64,000 bases of DNA from Ilumatobacteraceae bacterium (GTDB taxonomy: Bacteria > Actinomycetota > Acidimicrobiia > Acidimicrobiales > Ilumatobacteraceae): contig JAWPMO010000001.1 of assembly GCA_033344875.1 (NCBI GenBank), forward strand, positions 1,761,595 to 1,825,594, given 5' to 3'. The notes beneath the pieces were generated by a model, which saw only the letters and a list, made by a program, of their open reading frames with translations, was not told the origin of the DNA and ran no database searches. Each line of letters opens with the position of its first letter. Within the stretch, counting starts at the first letter, position 1. Position numbers and translations under genes: made by a program. Below, one piece after another: positions 51,904 to 62,536 of the stretch.

Positions 51904-53043
51904 GTGGACGCCACAACGATCCGAATCCCCGCTCGACTCCTCCCCGCCGACGGCCGTTTCGGCTGTGGCCCGTCGAAGGTCCGGCCCGAACAGATCGATG
52001 CGATCGTCGCCGGGGCCTCGACCGTGATGGGCACGTCGCACCGCAAGCCGCAGGTCAAGGACCTCGTCGGTTCGGTCCGGGCGGGTCTCGGCGAGCTGTT
52101 CGGCCTGCCCGAGGGTTGGGAGATCGTGCTCGGCAACGGCGGCACCACGGTGTTCTGGGACGCCGCCACGTTCGGCCTCGTCCGGGAGCGCAGCCAGCAC
52201 CTCGTCTTCGGCGAGTTCTCGTCGAAGTTCGGTGACGCCTGCGCTGCCGCGCCGCATCTCGGCGACCCGATGATCGTGTCGAGCGATACGGGAGATCACC
52301 CCGAACCCGTCGCAACCGCCGGCATCGACCTCTACGCCATGACCCACAACGAGACCTCGACCGGCGTCGCGATGCAGCTCCGCCGGCCCGAGGGCGCCGA
52401 CGACGGAGCACTGGTGGCGGTCGACGCCACGTCGGGCGCCGGCGGCCTGCGCTGGCAGCCGAGCGAAGTCGACGTGTACTACTTCGCGCCCCAGAAGTGC
52501 TTCGCCGCCGACGGCGGGCTGTGGCTGGCGGCGTGTTCGCCGGCGGCCGTCGATCGGATCGAGCAGCTCGCGGCGTCCGATCGTTGGCGCCCGGCTTCGC
52601 TCGACCTGGGCATCGCGCTCACCAACAGCCGATCCAATCAGACCTACAACACGCCGGCGGTCGCCACGCTGCTGATGCTCGACGAGCAGGTGCGGTGGAT
52701 GCTCGCCCAGGGCGGCCTCGAGGGGTGCGCTGCGCGCAGCGACGAATCGGCCAGCATCATGTACGGGTGGGCCGAGGCGCGCGAGTGGGCGACGCCGTTC
52801 GTCGCCGACCCGGCCAAGCGCTCGTCGGTGGTCGCCACGATCGACCTCGACGACTCGATCGACGCCACCGCCGTCAGCGCCACGCTGCGGGCCAACGGCG
52901 TGCTCGACACCGACAGCTACCGCAAGCTCGGCCGCAACCAGCTCCGCGTCGGGATGTTCCCGGCGATCGACCCGGCCGACGTCGAAGCGCTGACCGCGTG
53001 CATCGACCACGTCGTCGGTGCGATGACCGAGGCGTCGGCCTGA
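51904..53043 (+). CDS. serC: phosphoserine aminotransferase
   Basis: 379 residues, of the long mycobacterial type. [16 protein letters not shown] at the start, [21 protein letters not shown], the PLP-lysine region [16 protein letters not shown] and [19 protein letters not shown] are in order. It converts 3-phosphohydroxypyruvate to phosphoserine in serine synthesis. The GTG at 51904 is the first in-frame start that gives the normal family N-terminus. A PAC2 gene follows 14 bp later. Confidence 0.91.
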   Translation: MDATTIRIPARLLPADGRFGCGPSKVRPEQIDAIVAGASTVMGTSHRKPQVKDLVGSVRAGLGELFGLPEGWEIVLGNGGTTVFWDAATFGLVRERSQHLVFGEFSSKFGDACAAAPHLGDPMIVSSDTGDHPEPVATAGIDLYAMTHNETSTGVAMQLRRPEGADDGALVAVDATSGAGGLRWQPSEVDVYYFAPQKCFAADGGLWLAACSPAAVDRIEQLAASDRWRPASLDLGIALTNSRSNQTYNTPAVATLLMLDEQVRWMLAQGGLEGCAARSDESASIMYGWAEAREWATPFVADPAKRSSVVATIDLDDSIDATAVSATLRANGVLDTDSYRKLGRNQLRVGMFPAIDPADVEALTACIDHVVGAMTEASA

Positions 53044-53057
53044 CAAGCTCGTCATCG

Positions 53058-53933
53058 ATGAACGTCGCGGACGTCCTCGAACTGGAGATCGCCGATCTCG
53101 GCCCGTTGCGGTCACCGGTGATGCTCGTCGCTCTGACCGGGCTGTTCGACATCAGCGGAGCGGCGACGACCGCACTCGACCAGTTCGCTCCCGCCGACAC
53201 CGCTCTGACGATCGGATCGATCGACCCCGACCCGTTCTACGACTTCACCCAGGAGCGACCCCTCGTCGAGTTCGACGAGGGCGAGCTGCGCACCATCCGC
53301 TGGCCGGAGAACGAGTTCGACGTCGTACGCGGTCGGGGCGACCGAGACCTGGTGGTGCTGGTGGGGGTCGAGCCGCATCTCGGTTGGCGCACCTACTCCG
53401 CGTGCCTCACCCACGTCGCGCGAGAGCTGCGCTGCGAGGCCGTGGTGACGGTCGGATCGGCCGCCGAGGCGGTGCCGCACACCCGGACGCCGCAGGTGAC
53501 CGGCAGCACCACCGACGGCGACCTGGCTCGCCGGCTCGGCATCGGTCAACCGAGCTACCAGGGGGTCACGGGGGTCGTCGGCGTGATCCAGACCGATCTC
53601 GCGGCCGCCGGCATCCCGTCGGTGTCACTGCGGGTCGGCATCCCGCACTACCTGATGAATGCCGAGCACCCGCAGGCCGTCGCGGCGTTGCAGACCCACC
53701 TCGCGCACGTCCTGAACGTCGAACCACCCGAGCAGGGTCAGGAGTTCGCCGACGAGGTCCGCAAGTGGCGCAGCCTTCACGACGAGGTCGCGAACGGCGA
53801 CGTGCAGCTCCAGATGTACGTGAAGATGCTCGAACACGATGTCGATCGCCGCGCCGAAGCCGCGATCCCGTCGGCCGACGACCTCGGCGCCCAGTTCGAG
53901 GAGTTCCTCAAGGAACAACGCGACGACGACTGA
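53058..53933 (+). CDS. PAC2-family protein
   Basis: 291 residues. VMLVALTGLFDISGAATTALDQF at the N-terminus, VLVGVEPHLGWRTYSACLTHVARELRCEAVVTVGS (quoted in part: LVGVEPHLGWRTYS) and GVVGVIQTDLAAAGIPSVSLRVGIPHYL (quoted in part: AAAGIPSVSLRVGIPHYL) match the actinobacterial PAC2 family, related to archaeal/eukaryal proteasome-assembly chaperones. The C-terminal acidic helix ends FEEFLKEQRDDD. Its exact role in bacteria is unknown. It is followed by a bidirectional hairpin. Confidence 0.85.
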   Translation: MNVADVLELEIADLGPLRSPVMLVALTGLFDISGAATTALDQFAPADTALTIGSIDPDPFYDFTQERPLVEFDEGELRTIRWPENEFDVVRGRGDRDLVVLVGVEPHLGWRTYSACLTHVARELRCEAVVTVGSAAEAVPHTRTPQVTGSTTDGDLARRLGIGQPSYQGVTGVVGVIQTDLAAAGIPSVSLRVGIPHYLMNAEHPQAVAALQTHLAHVLNVEPPEQGQEFADEVRKWRSLHDEVANGDVQLQMYVKMLEHDVDRRAEAAIPSADDLGAQFEEFLKEQRDDD

Positions 53934-53937
53934 TCAA

Positions 53938-53963
53938 CCGGTTCGGCTCGACGGCCGAACCGG
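53938..53963. terminator. bidirectional hairpin between PAC2 and metY genes
   Basis: Perfect 9-bp arms CCGGTTCGG (53938-53946) and CCGAACCGG (53955-53963) with an 8-nt loop stand between the two convergent genes. There is no clear T-run, as is common in high-GC actinobacteria. Confidence 0.7.
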
Positions 53964-53972
53964 CTGGAACCG

Positions 53973-55280
53973 TCAGACGGCAGCGAACCCCTGGTCGAGG
54001 TCGGCGATGATGTCGTCGATCGACTCGAGCCCGACGCTGAGTCGCACCTGGCCCGGGCTGACACCCGACGCCGTCTGCTCCTCGGCCGACAGCTGGCTGT
54101 GCGTCGTGGTCGACGGCTGGATCACGAGACTGCGAGCGTCGCCGATGTTCGCGACGTGACTGTGGAGCGTCAGACCTTCGACGAACTTCTTGCCGGCATC
54201 GGCGCCGCCCTTGATGTCGAAGGCGATGATCGAGCCGAAGCCCTTGCCCCCGCCGTACACGCGAGCCCGGTCGTGCCAGGGGCTCGACTCGAGACCGGCG
54301 TACGTGACGCTCTCGACCTGGTCGTGCGCGTCGAGGTACTCGCCGACCTTCTGGGCGTTCTCCCAGTGCCGGTCCATCCGCAGGCTGAGTGTCTCGAGAC
54401 CCTGCAGGAACATGAAGGCGTTGAACGGCGAGATCGCCATGCCGAGGTCGCGGAGGAGCTGCACTCGTGCCTTCAGGATGAACGAACCGTGGCCCAGGGC
54501 CGGCCAGTAGGCCAGGCCGTGGTAGCTGGGGTCGGGCTCGGTGAAGTTCGGGAATCGGCCCGACGCGCCGTAGTCGAACGTGCCGCCGTCGATGATCGCT
54601 CCACCGATCGACGTGCCGTGACCGCCGATGAACTTCGTCAGCGAGTGCACGACGATGTCGGCGCCCCACTTCAGCGGCTGGACGAGGTAGGGCGTCGGCA
54701 CCGTGTTGTCGACGATCAACGGGATGCCGTTCTCGTGGGCGATGTCGGCGACGTTCTCGATGTCGAAGAAGTTGTTGCGGGGGTTGGCCAGGACCTCGCC
54801 GAAGAAGGCCTTGGTGTTCTCGCGCACGGCACCGCGCCAGTCGTCGAGGTTGTCGGGGTCGTCGATGAACGACACCTCGATGCCCATCTTGGGCATCGTG
54901 TAGTGGAGGAGGTTGTAGGTGCCGCCGTACAGCGACGACGAGGCGACGACGTGGTCACCCGACTCGCACAGCGTCAGCAGCGCCAGCGTCGCCGCCGCCT
55001 GCCCCGAGGCCACCGCCAACGCGCCCGGCAGTCCGATCGCCGTGATGCAGCCACCCTCGAGGGCATTGAGGCGTGCCTCGAGTGCCCCCTGGGTCGGGTT
55101 CATGATGCGCGTGTAGATGTTGCCGACCTCCGCGAGGCCGAAGAGGTTCGCGGCATGTTCGGTGTCGCGGAACTCGAACGACGTCGTCTGGTAGATCGGG
55201 ACCGCTCGTGCGCCCGTGGTCGGGTCGGGCTCGCCACCGACGTGGATCTGCTTGGTCTCGAAACCCCAGTTGTCACTCAT
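53973..55280 (-). CDS. metY: O-acetylhomoserine sulfhydrylase family
   Basis: 435-residue PLP enzyme of the Cys/Met-metabolism family, long MetY type. FETKQIHVGGEPDPTTGARAVPIYQTTSF at the start (quoted in part: QIHVGGEPDPTTGARAVPIY), RIMNPTQGALEARLNALEGG, the PLP lysine in VHSLTKFIGGHGTSIGG and RLSVGLESIDDIIADLDQG are characteristic. It makes homocysteine or methionine precursors from O-acetylhomoserine and sulfide. The ATG at 55280 is clear; the gene ends at a bidirectional hairpin. Confidence 0.9.
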   Translation of the reverse strand: MSDNWGFETKQIHVGGEPDPTTGARAVPIYQTTSFEFRDTEHAANLFGLAEVGNIYTRIMNPTQGALEARLNALEGGCITAIGLPGALAVASGQAAATLALLTLCESGDHVVASSSLYGGTYNLLHYTMPKMGIEVSFIDDPDNLDDWRGAVRENTKAFFGEVLANPRNNFFDIENVADIAHENGIPLIVDNTVPTPYLVQPLKWGADIVVHSLTKFIGGHGTSIGGAIIDGGTFDYGASGRFPNFTEPDPSYHGLAYWPALGHGSFILKARVQLLRDLGMAISPFNAFMFLQGLETLSLRMDRHWENAQKVGEYLDAHDQVESVTYAGLESSPWHDRARVYGGGKGFGSIIAFDIKGGADAGKKFVEGLTLHSHVANIGDARSLVIQPSTTTHSQLSAEEQTASGVSPGQVRLSVGLESIDDIIADLDQGFAAV

Positions 55281-55353
55281 GGGCGGTCACACTAGACCGG
55301 GCAAACCCGACCCCACAACTCAGGATTCAGTTGGTCGGCGAGCACCGTCGCGG

Positions 55354-55370
55354 GGCGAGCGGCGCTCGCC
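55354..55370 (-). terminator. short hairpin after mdh
   Basis: GGCGAGC (55354-55360) and GCTCGCC (55364-55370) form a 7-bp stem with a 3-nt loop, 22 bp downstream of the mdh stop on the minus strand. No T-run follows. It is a plausible terminator between mdh and metY. Confidence 0.5.
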
Positions 55371-55391
55371 GGTCGGCCGCCGACAGGCGGG

Positions 55392-56378
55392 TCAGATCAG
55401 GCCGAGCTCGCTCACCGCGTCACGCTCGGCCACCAACTCGGCGGCGGACGCATCGATCTTCGAGCGACTGAAGTCGTCGATGTCGAGACCCTGGACGATC
55501 TCGTACGAGCCGTCCTTGCACACGCAGGGGAAGCTGGAGATGATGCCCTCGGGCACGCCGTAGCTGCCGTCGGACGGCACACCCATCGACACCCAGTCGC
55601 CCTCGGGCGTCCCGAGCGACCACGAACGGATGTGATCGACCGCGGCGTTGGCGGCGGATGCGGCCGAGGAGGCACCACGGGCCTTGATGATCGCGCCGCC
55701 ACGGGTCGCGACGGTCGGGATGTACTCGTCGACGTACCAGTCGTGGTCGCCGACGGCCTCGTACGCCGAACGTCCGTTGACCTCGCAGTGGAACAGGTCG
55801 GGGTACTGCGTGTTCGAGTGGTTGCCCCAGATGGTCATCTTCTTGATGTCGTTGACGCTCACGTCGAGCTTGGCGGCCAGCTGGCTCATGGCCCGGTTGT
55901 GATCGAGCCGGGTCATCGCGGTGAAGCGACCCGGGTCGAGGTCGGCCGCATTGCTCATGGCGATCAGCGCGTTCGTGTTCGCCGGGTTGCCCACCACGAG
56001 CACCTTGACGTCCGACTTGGCCGAGCGCGACAGCGCCTCGCCCTGCGGCTTGAAGATGCCTCCGTTGGCCGACAGCAGGTCGGCACGGTCCATGCCGTCC
56101 TTGCGGGGCATGGCACCGACGAGCAACGCCACGTCGGCGTCGCCGAACGCCACGTCGGCGTCGTCGGTGCACGTGATCGAGTCGAGCAGCGGGAATGCCG
56201 AGTCGTCGAGCTCCATCTTCACGCCCTCGAGCGCGCCGAGGGCCGGCGTGATCTCGAGGAGCTGCAGCGCGATCGGCGTGTCGGGGCCGAGCATCGAACC
56301 CGAGGCGATCCGGAACAGGAGCGAATAGCCGATCTGACCGGCAGCACCGGTGACCGCAACACGAACTGGTGACGTCAT
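55392..56378 (-). CDS. mdh: malate dehydrogenase
   Basis: 328 residues. [36 protein letters not shown] and [20 protein letters not shown] are the motifs of the actinobacterial/cytosolic-type MDH (NAD-dependent, oxaloacetate and malate). The catalytic His lies in WGNHSN. It is one of two TCA-cycle loci in the window, with sucCD. The ATG at 56378 is clear; the gene is a single unit between hairpin and the acyltransferase promoter region. Confidence 0.93.
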   Translation of the reverse strand: MTSPVRVAVTGAAGQIGYSLLFRIASGSMLGPDTPIALQLLEITPALGALEGVKMELDDSAFPLLDSITCTDDADVAFGDADVALLVGAMPRKDGMDRADLLSANGGIFKPQGEALSRSAKSDVKVLVVGNPANTNALIAMSNAADLDPGRFTAMTRLDHNRAMSQLAAKLDVSVNDIKKMTIWGNHSNTQYPDLFHCEVNGRSAYEAVGDHDWYVDEYIPTVATRGGAIIKARGASSAASAANAAVDHIRSWSLGTPEGDWVSMGVPSDGSYGVPEGIISSFPCVCKDGSYEIVQGLDIDDFSRSKIDASAAELVAERDAVSELGLI

Positions 56379-56430
56379 GGTGCCGATCGTATGTCGTCGG
56401 GGGTTCCACCGGCCAAGCCGGTGGGAGCGA

Positions 56431-58434
56431 TCAGCGTCCGGTCCAGTCGCCGATCACGTTCGCGTAGTACCTCCGACCGGCATCGGTCAGATGGATACCG
56501 TCGGCCGCGAAGCAATCGCCGGGGCATTCGTTCGACAGCGAGTTCCAGTCGATCAGGATGATGTTGTCCTGGCCGTCGGGCTTGTCGCGCTCGGCGAGGA
56601 TGCGGTTGTTCTCGGCGGTCCACGGCCGGTTCGCTCGGACGTTGAGCATGATGACGTTGGGGACCCGGCTCAACGGGGCCAGCAGGGCGTCGAGCGTCTC
56701 GCGGGTGATCGGTCCGTTGGTGCCGAGATGGATGATGACCGGATCGCCGAACACGTCGGCCTCGCCCAACTGCTCCATCAACGCGACGGTCTCGACCATC
56801 TGACGGCTCACCTCGGCGTTGACCGTGTAGCCCCGCTCCTTCAACACGCCCGCCGCCCCGAGCATCACCGAGTCACCGATCGCGAGGTAGTCGACCGGCT
56901 CTTTCGGCAACGTGGTCGTCGTGGTCGTCGTCGACGTGGTCGTCGTGGTGGGATCTGCGGACGGCGCCGTCTCGACAGGGGCGGGTTGTGTGGTGGCGGT
57001 CGGCGTCGGATCGGCCGGGGCGGCCCCCTCGTCGCCACCGCCGCCGATCAGGTCCTCGAGCGACGTCGTGTTCTCCGCCCCCTCCTCGAGTGCGATGGCG
57101 ACGTCGTTCTGCTTCAGTTCGGCGAGGCCGAGGCGGAGCACACCGAACGCCAGGAGCAGCAGCGACACCACGGTCGTGACGGCGACCAGTTGCCGCGGCA
57201 CGGGGTCGCGGCGGGCGCGGAGGCTCTCCCACCAACTCGCGACCTCGCGGCGTCGGATCGGCGTCTCGACGAAGCGGTACGACGTCTCGGTGATGGCGAC
57301 CGTGACGATCATCGCCACGACGAACTGCGGGAACGTCAAGACGTTGCCGGCGACCTTGCGGATGATCTGGTAGATCGGCCACGAGTACAGGTACAGGCCG
57401 TACGAACGGGTACCGATCCACACCAGCACCGGGTTGCCGAGCACCCGACTCGTCATCGTCCGCCGGTGGGTCACCGCAGCGATCACCATCAACGTCGCCA
57501 GCGAGGTCCACAGGAACCCCCCACGGAACAACCAGGCATCGGCCCCGGATGGCGTCACGAAGTGCAGCTTCCAGTTGAGCAACGCGAGCAACGCCAGCCC
57601 GATGAGCGCCACGAGGTCGAGGAGGCGGCCGGCGTTGCGAAGGGGACCGCGCATGATCGCGATCGGTCGCCACACCATCGCGAACGCAGCGCCGAGCAAC
57701 AGGCCACTCGACCGCGTGATCGTCGACAGGTACAGCGCGTCACCCTTGGAGATGCACCGCTCCCCCAGCGTCCAGTAGGCGTCGGGGTTGACGGCACAGT
57801 CGCCGATCGGACCCGAGTGATACAGCAGCGCGGTCAGCACCGTCACGACGAGCGCACCCAGGACCAACCAGCGGGCCACGAGGGCGACGTTGCGGGTCCC
57901 GGTCCGGCGGAGCAGCAACATCATCACCAGCGGCCAGACCAGGTAGAACTGCTCCTCGACCGCGAGACTCCACAGGTGGCGCAGCGGCGCGAAGTCGCCG
58001 GTCGAGCTGTACCCCTGCCCCACCCAGATCTGATACCAGTTCGACACGTAGAGCAGACCGCCGAGCATGTCGCCGCGCAGCTTGCCGAGTTCGTCGGGGC
58101 GGAAGATCCACGTGTACGTCAGGAGCAGGAACAGCATCAGGAACAGCGCCGGGAGGAGGCGTCGTGCCCGACGCATCCAGAACGCCCCGATCCGGACCGT
58201 GCCGGTCCGTTCCCGCTCGGCCATCAGCAACAAGGTGATGAGATAACCGCTGATGACGAAGAAGACCTCGACGCCCAGGAACCCGCCGGACAGCCACTCG
58301 CTGTTGGCGTGGTAGATCAGCACGGCGATCACGGCGAGCGCGCGCATTCCATCGAGCCCGGGCAGGTAGGGAACCTTGCTCAGGTTCGGTGCGTCGCGTC
58401 GGGGGCGCGTCGGAGCGAACGTGGCGTCAGCCAT
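56431..58434 (-). CDS. OafA/YrhL-type acyltransferase with SGNH domain
   Basis: 667 residues. The N-terminal about 390 residues form the acyltransferase-3 membrane domain of about ten segments: [39 protein letters not shown] and [22 protein letters not shown] Thr/Pro/Ala-rich linker with Thr runs (about 465-520) leads to a C-terminal SGNH hydrolase-like domain: [12 protein letters not shown] (Ser), HLGTNGP, and [18 protein letters not shown] (Asp-x-x-His). Such enzymes O-acetylate cell-wall or surface polysaccharides. The ATG at 58434 is preferred; a GTG at 58440 is also in frame. Confidence 0.88.
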   Translation of the reverse strand: MADATFAPTRPRRDAPNLSKVPYLPGLDGMRALAVIAVLIYHANSEWLSGGFLGVEVFFVISGYLITLLLMAERERTGTVRIGAFWMRRARRLLPALFLMLFLLLTYTWIFRPDELGKLRGDMLGGLLYVSNWYQIWVGQGYSSTGDFAPLRHLWSLAVEEQFYLVWPLVMMLLLRRTGTRNVALVARWLVLGALVVTVLTALLYHSGPIGDCAVNPDAYWTLGERCISKGDALYLSTITRSSGLLLGAAFAMVWRPIAIMRGPLRNAGRLLDLVALIGLALLALLNWKLHFVTPSGADAWLFRGGFLWTSLATLMVIAAVTHRRTMTSRVLGNPVLVWIGTRSYGLYLYSWPIYQIIRKVAGNVLTFPQFVVAMIVTVAITETSYRFVETPIRRREVASWWESLRARRDPVPRQLVAVTTVVSLLLLAFGVLRLGLAELKQNDVAIALEEGAENTTSLEDLIGGGGDEGAAPADPTPTATTQPAPVETAPSADPTTTTTSTTTTTTTLPKEPVDYLAIGDSVMLGAAGVLKERGYTVNAEVSRQMVETVALMEQLGEADVFGDPVIIHLGTNGPITRETLDALLAPLSRVPNVIMLNVRANRPWTAENNRILAERDKPDGQDNIILIDWNSLSNECPGDCFAADGIHLTDAGRRYYANVIGDWTGR

Positions 58435-58503
58435 CAGCACCAGTATCGCCCCGTCGAGGGTCGATCGGCGGTCATGGTCGTCGGAGTGCGTATCGTCGGG
58501 ACC

Positions 58504-58986
58504 ATGAGCGATGCCGTGGTCGATGCCGTTCGAGCGACCGGATTCGAGCCGAAGGTGGTCCCGTGCGACCCGGAACTGGCCGACACCGCAGCGTTCTGCG
58601 AGTCCTACGGGTTCGGGCTCGACCAGTCTGCGAACGCGATCGTGGTGGTCGGCAAGGGCGATCCACGGATCTACGTGTGCTGTCTCGTGCTGGCCACGAC
58701 CCGGCTCGACGTGAACGGTGCCGTGCGGAAGCGACTGGGCCGGAAGAAGGCGTCGTTCGCCTCCGCCGACGAGACCGCCGAGATGACCGGCATGCAGATC
58801 GGCGGCGTCACGCCGTACGGGCTGCCCGCCGAACTCCCGATCTGGATCGACCGCCGGATCATGGACGTGCCGAACGTGATCGTCGGCGGCGGCTCACGCG
58901 ACCGCAAGCTCCTCGTGTCACCCGAGTCGCTCGCCGCCCTCCCCGGCGCCGAAATCGTCACCGACCTCGCCAAACCGGCCGAGTAG
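58504..58986 (+). CDS. YbaK/aminoacyl-tRNA deacylase-like protein
   Basis: 160 residues of the YbaK/ProX fold. SANAIVVVGKGDPRIYVCCLVLATTRLDVN and KKASFASADETAEMTGMQIGGVTPYGLP (quoted in part: FASADETAEMTGMQIGGVTP) contain the conserved Lys/Ala/Gly residues of trans-editing deacylases, which clear mischarged tRNA such as Cys-tRNAPro. The ATG at 58504 is 69 bp from the divergent acyltransferase gene. A tandem-repeat region begins just after its stop. Confidence 0.85.
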   Translation: MSDAVVDAVRATGFEPKVVPCDPELADTAAFCESYGFGLDQSANAIVVVGKGDPRIYVCCLVLATTRLDVNGAVRKRLGRKKASFASADETAEMTGMQIGGVTPYGLPAELPIWIDRRIMDVPNVIVGGGSRDRKLLVSPESLAALPGAEIVTDLAKPAE

Positions 58987-59001
58987 CTGAATCGTGCGCT
59001 C

Positions 59002-59404
59002 GCAAGGCGCGACGAGCCCGAGTTGCCTGATGGCAACGAGCGGCGAGACGGAACGCAGCCAGGGGCCGATCCAGCCGACACCGCCACGCGGCCGGCGAAC
59101 CACCGAAGCCCCCCGAGCACAGCAACCACCCTTCCGTTCCTGATTCCGAGCTGGATCGGTTCCTGGCAAGGCGCGACGAGCCCGAGTTGCCTGATGGCAA
59201 CGAGCGGCGAGGCGCAACGCAGCCAGGGTCCGATCCAGCCGACACCACCACGCGGCCGGCGAACCACCGAAGCCCCCCCGAGCACAGCAACCACCCTTCC
59301 GTTCCTGATTCCGAGCTGGATCGGTTCCTGGCAAGGCGCGACGAGCCCGAGTTGCCTGATGGCAACGAGCGGCGAGGCGGAACGCAGCCAGGGGCCGATC
59401 CAGC
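59002..59404. repeat. tandem repeat, unit about 164 bp, about 2.5 copies
   Basis: Near-identical units start at 59002, 59166 and 59331; the last is cut off near 59404, about 10 bp before the purH stop. Copy 2 is one base longer through an extra C in a poly-C run, and differences are few. Each unit holds a perfect hairpin, GTTGCC-TGAT-GGCAAC, at 59022-59037, 59186-59201 and 59351-59366. The region lies between the YbaK and purH 3' ends, both pointing into it. It is the only gene-free stretch over 300 bp in the window; the open frames through it are by-products of the repeat. Confidence 0.9.
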
Positions 59405-59414
59405 CGGAATCAGG

Positions 59415-60956
59415 TCAGTGGCGGAAGTGGCGTTGGTTGGTGAAGACCATGGCGATGCCGTGTTCGTTCGCGGCGGCGATGACCTCGTCGTCGCGGACGC
59501 TGCCGCCCGGCTGGATGACCGCCGAGATCCCCGCTGCGGCGGTTGCGTCGAGTCCGTCGCGGAACGGGAAGAACGCGTCGCTCGCACACACACCGCCGTC
59601 CGCTCGACCGGCGGAACGCTCGGCGGCGATCCGGGCCGAGTCGAGGCGGTTCTGCTGGCCGGCCCCGATGCCGAACGCCTGACGATCCTTGGCGTAGACG
59701 ATCGCATTGCTCGTGACCGCGGCGCACACACCCCAGGCGAACACGAGATCGTCCCACTGGGCATCGGTCGGTTGCACATCGGTGACGACCCGCCAATCGG
59801 TGCGGTCGAGCGATACCGGGTCGGGCTGCTGGATCACGTAGCCGCCGTCGAGCGGCTTGAGGTCGTAGGGCCACTCCGAAGGGGAAGCAGCGGTGATGAC
59901 CCGCATGTTCTTCTTGGCGAGCAGGATCTCGAGCGCGTCGTCGTCGAAGCCGGGCGCCACGACGACTTCGGTGAAGACGCTCGACAGCGGCTCGGCCATC
60001 GCCCGGGTGACGGTGCGGTTGGCGGCGACGATCCCTCCGAACGCGCTGACCGGGTCGCAGGCGTTGGCTTTGACGTAGGCGTCGGCGATCGGGTCGGCGG
60101 GGTCGGTGCCGATCGCGCCGCCGCACGGATTCGCGTGCTTGACGACCACGCACGCCGGGTCGTCGTAGCGGTGGACGAGCCGCCATGCGGCCTCGGTGTC
60201 GTAGAGGTTGAGGTAGCTGAGTGCCTTGCCACCGTGCTGGGTCATCGTGTCCCACCAACTCGTGGCTCCGGCGAAGCGATAGCGGGCGCCCTGCTGGTGC
60301 GGGTTCTCGCCGTACCGGAGGATCTCCGTGCGCTCGAGCGCCACGTGCAGCGTGCGCGGCAACGGCTCGGGCTCCGGCTCGCTGTGGTCGAACCAGGTGA
60401 CGATGGCGGCGTCGTAGGCGGCGGTGTGCGCGAACGCGTCGCGGGCGAGGCGACGGCGGGTGGCCAGCGTGATCTCGCCGTGCTCGCGGACGTCGGCGAC
60501 CACCGTGTCGTAGTCGGACGGGTCGACGACGACGGCGACGTGGGCGTGGTTCTTGGCCGACGCCCGCACCATCGCCGGACCGCCGATGTCGATCATCTCG
60601 ACGGCCTCTCCCGAACCGTGGGCGAACGCCTCGGCGTCGGAGCCGAAGGGATAGAGGTTGGCGACGACGAGCGAGATCGGCGAGATGCCGTACGCCTCCA
60701 TGTCGGCGCGATGCTCCGGGTTCGTCGGGTCGGCCAGGATGCCGCCGTGCACCTTCGGGTGGAGCGTCACGACGCGGTGGTCGAGGATCGCCGGGACACC
60801 GGTCAGGTCGGCGACATCGGTGACCGGAACTCCTGCCGCCGCGACCACCTTGGCGGTGCCGCCGCTGGACACGATGTCCCAGCCCAGCTCGTGGAGCGAG
60901 GTCGCGAGTTCGGCGACGCCGGTCTTGTCGTACACGGAGAGCAATGCGGTCGGCAC
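59415..60956 (-). CDS. purH: bifunctional AICAR transformylase / IMP cyclohydrolase
   Basis: 513 residues. The N-terminal MGS-like IMP cyclohydrolase domain opens with [20 protein letters not shown] and contains [19 protein letters not shown] and [16 protein letters not shown]. The AICAR transformylase domain follows, with [16 protein letters not shown] holding catalytic Lys/His and [16 protein letters not shown] later. It makes the last two steps of purine synthesis. The GTG at 60956 is the start. No PurR-like box or other pur gene is next to it. Confidence 0.93.
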   Translation of the reverse strand: MPTALLSVYDKTGVAELATSLHELGWDIVSSGGTAKVVAAAGVPVTDVADLTGVPAILDHRVVTLHPKVHGGILADPTNPEHRADMEAYGISPISLVVANLYPFGSDAEAFAHGSGEAVEMIDIGGPAMVRASAKNHAHVAVVVDPSDYDTVVADVREHGEITLATRRRLARDAFAHTAAYDAAIVTWFDHSEPEPEPLPRTLHVALERTEILRYGENPHQQGARYRFAGATSWWDTMTQHGGKALSYLNLYDTEAAWRLVHRYDDPACVVVKHANPCGGAIGTDPADPIADAYVKANACDPVSAFGGIVAANRTVTRAMAEPLSSVFTEVVVAPGFDDDALEILLAKKNMRVITAASPSEWPYDLKPLDGGYVIQQPDPVSLDRTDWRVVTDVQPTDAQWDDLVFAWGVCAAVTSNAIVYAKDRQAFGIGAGQQNRLDSARIAAERSAGRADGGVCASDAFFPFRDGLDATAAAGISAVIQPGGSVRDDEVIAAANEHGIAMVFTNQRHFRH

Positions 60957-61065
60957 GTGATCGAACCGTAGCCACCGAGCCGCCGCCCCGGCGAGTGTCC
61001 ATACGAAATGTCAGCACCACCGCGAGCCCCCTGACTAGGGTTTTCTTACCGATCAAGGAGGAAAC

Positions 61066-61548
61066 ATGCCCAAGAAGGTGTCCGTTGCCGATCTCGTGAT
61101 GGGAATCGGAGGTCTCGTGACAGTCCTGTTCTCGTTCTTCGCGTTCTTCAAGAGCGGGAGTTTCACCGTCTCGGCCTGGGACGGTGATGCCGGCGCGTTC
61201 GCCACGACCGTACCGGCGATCCTCGGGCTGGTCATGGTGGTGTGGATCGTCCTGCAGCTCGCCGGCGTCTCGCTGCCCGATCAGGTCCTGACCTACAACC
61301 ACGCCCAGCTGAAGGGCACCTGGGCGATCGCGGCGGCGGGCATCATGCTGTCGTGGATCAGCGCCGACTTCGGCGGCGCCGACAAGGGTGTCGGCTTCTG
61401 GTTCATGTTCCTCGGATCACTCGCCATGGCCGTGGGTGCCGTGATGGCGCTGCTCGGCAAGGGCAGCGAGACGATCGACATCCCCGGCGGCGGCAGCGAC
61501 GGTGCCGACGCGGCGGCGACCCCGCCGCCCCCGCCCCCGAGCGCCTGA
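61066..61548 (+). CDS. small membrane protein with Pro/Ala tail
   Basis: 160 residues; family not recognised. Four hydrophobic segments (about 8-28, 45-66, 85-103 and 110-130) are followed by a Gly/Pro-rich tail ending in PPPPPPSA. The ATG follows a strong AAGGAGGAAAC. A charged turn VSLPDQVLTYNHAQLKGT links segments 2 and 3. It ends at a strong bidirectional terminator. Function unknown; likely an inner-membrane protein of Actinobacteria. Confidence 0.75.
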   Translation: MPKKVSVADLVMGIGGLVTVLFSFFAFFKSGSFTVSAWDGDAGAFATTVPAILGLVMVVWIVLQLAGVSLPDQVLTYNHAQLKGTWAIAAAGIMLSWISADFGGADKGVGFWFMFLGSLAMAVGAVMALLGKGSETIDIPGGGSDGADAAATPPPPPPSA

Positions 61549-61562
61549 GTCCCTGAACGCGA

Positions 61563-61602
61563 GAACGCCCCGCGGCATCGCCGCGGGGCGTTCAGCATTT
61601 TT
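61563..61602. terminator. strong intrinsic terminator, bidirectional stem
   Basis: A 14-bp perfect stem, GAACGCCCCGCGGC (61563-61576) with GCCGCGGGGCGTTC (61580-61593) and a 3-nt loop, is followed by a T run at 61598-61602. It ends the small membrane-protein gene on the plus strand; the stem may also stop transcription from sucD coming the other way. Confidence 0.9.
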
Positions 61603-61611
61603 CGGGCTCGA

Positions 61612-62508
61612 TCAGAGCGAGGCGACGATCTCCGCCATCAACTCGCCGGCCTCGGTGGGGTTGAGGCCCACCTTCACGCCGGCCGCAGCGAGTGCGTCCA
61701 TCTTGCCCTGTGCCGTCCCCTTGCCGCCGGAGACGATTGCGCCGGCATGGCCCATCTTCTTGCCGGCCGGAGCGGTGACGCCGGCGATGTAGGCGCTCAT
61801 CGGCTTCGTGACGTTGGCCTGGATGAACTCTGCGGCCTCCTCCTCGGCCGAGCCGCCGATCTCACCGATCATCATGATCGCGTGGGTCTCGGGGTCGGCC
61901 TCGAACTCACGGAGGCAGTCGATGAAGTTGGTGCCGGGCACCGGGTCACCGCCGATGCCGACGCACGTCGACACGCCGATGCCCTTCTGCTTGAGTTCGT
62001 AGAGCGCCTGGTAGGTCAGCGTGCCCGACCGGGAGACGATGCCGACGTTGGGACCGTCGGCCGATGGCTCCTGTGCGATCTCGCCGGCGGTGATGCCGAT
62101 GTTGCACTTGCCGGGGCTGATGATGCCGGGGCAGTTCGGCCCGAGGAGTCGGGTGTTCGGGAAGTCCCGCACCAGCCGGTTGTAGACCTTGGCCTCGTCT
62201 TGCGCCGGGATGCCCTCGGTGATGCACACGACGAAACCGATGCCCGCCTCGGCCGCCTCCAGGATCGCGCCAGACGCGAACTTGGGCGGCACCGCGGCGA
62301 ACGATGCGTTCGCACCGGTCGCCTCGACCGCCTCGGCGACCGAGTCGAAGACCGGGATGCCTTCGACGTCCTGGCCACCCTTGCCGGGCGTGACGCCGCC
62401 GACGATCTGGGTGCCGTAGTCGCGGTTGCGGAGGCCGTGGTACTTGCCCTGGCCGCCGGTCAGGCCCTGCACCAGGACCTTGGTGTTCTCGTCAACGAAG
62501 ATTGCCAT
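61612..62508 (-). CDS. sucD: succinyl-CoA ligase alpha subunit
   Basis: 298 residues. [24 protein letters not shown] (quoted in part: [18 protein letters not shown]) binds CoA, and the phosphohistidine lies in [20 protein letters not shown] near the C-terminus. [17 protein letters not shown] is characteristic. With sucC it makes ATP or GTP from succinyl-CoA in the TCA cycle. The ATG at 62508 lies 28 bp after sucC. Confidence 0.94.
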   Translation of the reverse strand: MAIFVDENTKVLVQGLTGGQGKYHGLRNRDYGTQIVGGVTPGKGGQDVEGIPVFDSVAEAVEATGANASFAAVPPKFASGAILEAAEAGIGFVVCITEGIPAQDEAKVYNRLVRDFPNTRLLGPNCPGIISPGKCNIGITAGEIAQEPSADGPNVGIVSRSGTLTYQALYELKQKGIGVSTCVGIGGDPVPGTNFIDCLREFEADPETHAIMMIGEIGGSAEEEAAEFIQANVTKPMSAYIAGVTAPAGKKMGHAGAIVSGGKGTAQGKMDALAAAGVKVGLNPTEAGELMAEIVASL

Positions 62509-62536
62509 GTCGTTCGATCCTTCTCGATTCGTTCGT

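Noticed and set aside
59002-59404. CRISPR array
   Set aside because: Units of about 164 bp follow one another with no variable spacers of 30-40 bp, and no cas gene is present.
58671-59779. Long open frames on both strands across the 59002-59404 repeats
   Set aside because: The translated stretches simply repeat with the DNA, have no domain, and run into the ends of YbaK and purH. The frame stays open because the unit lacks stops, not because it is coded.
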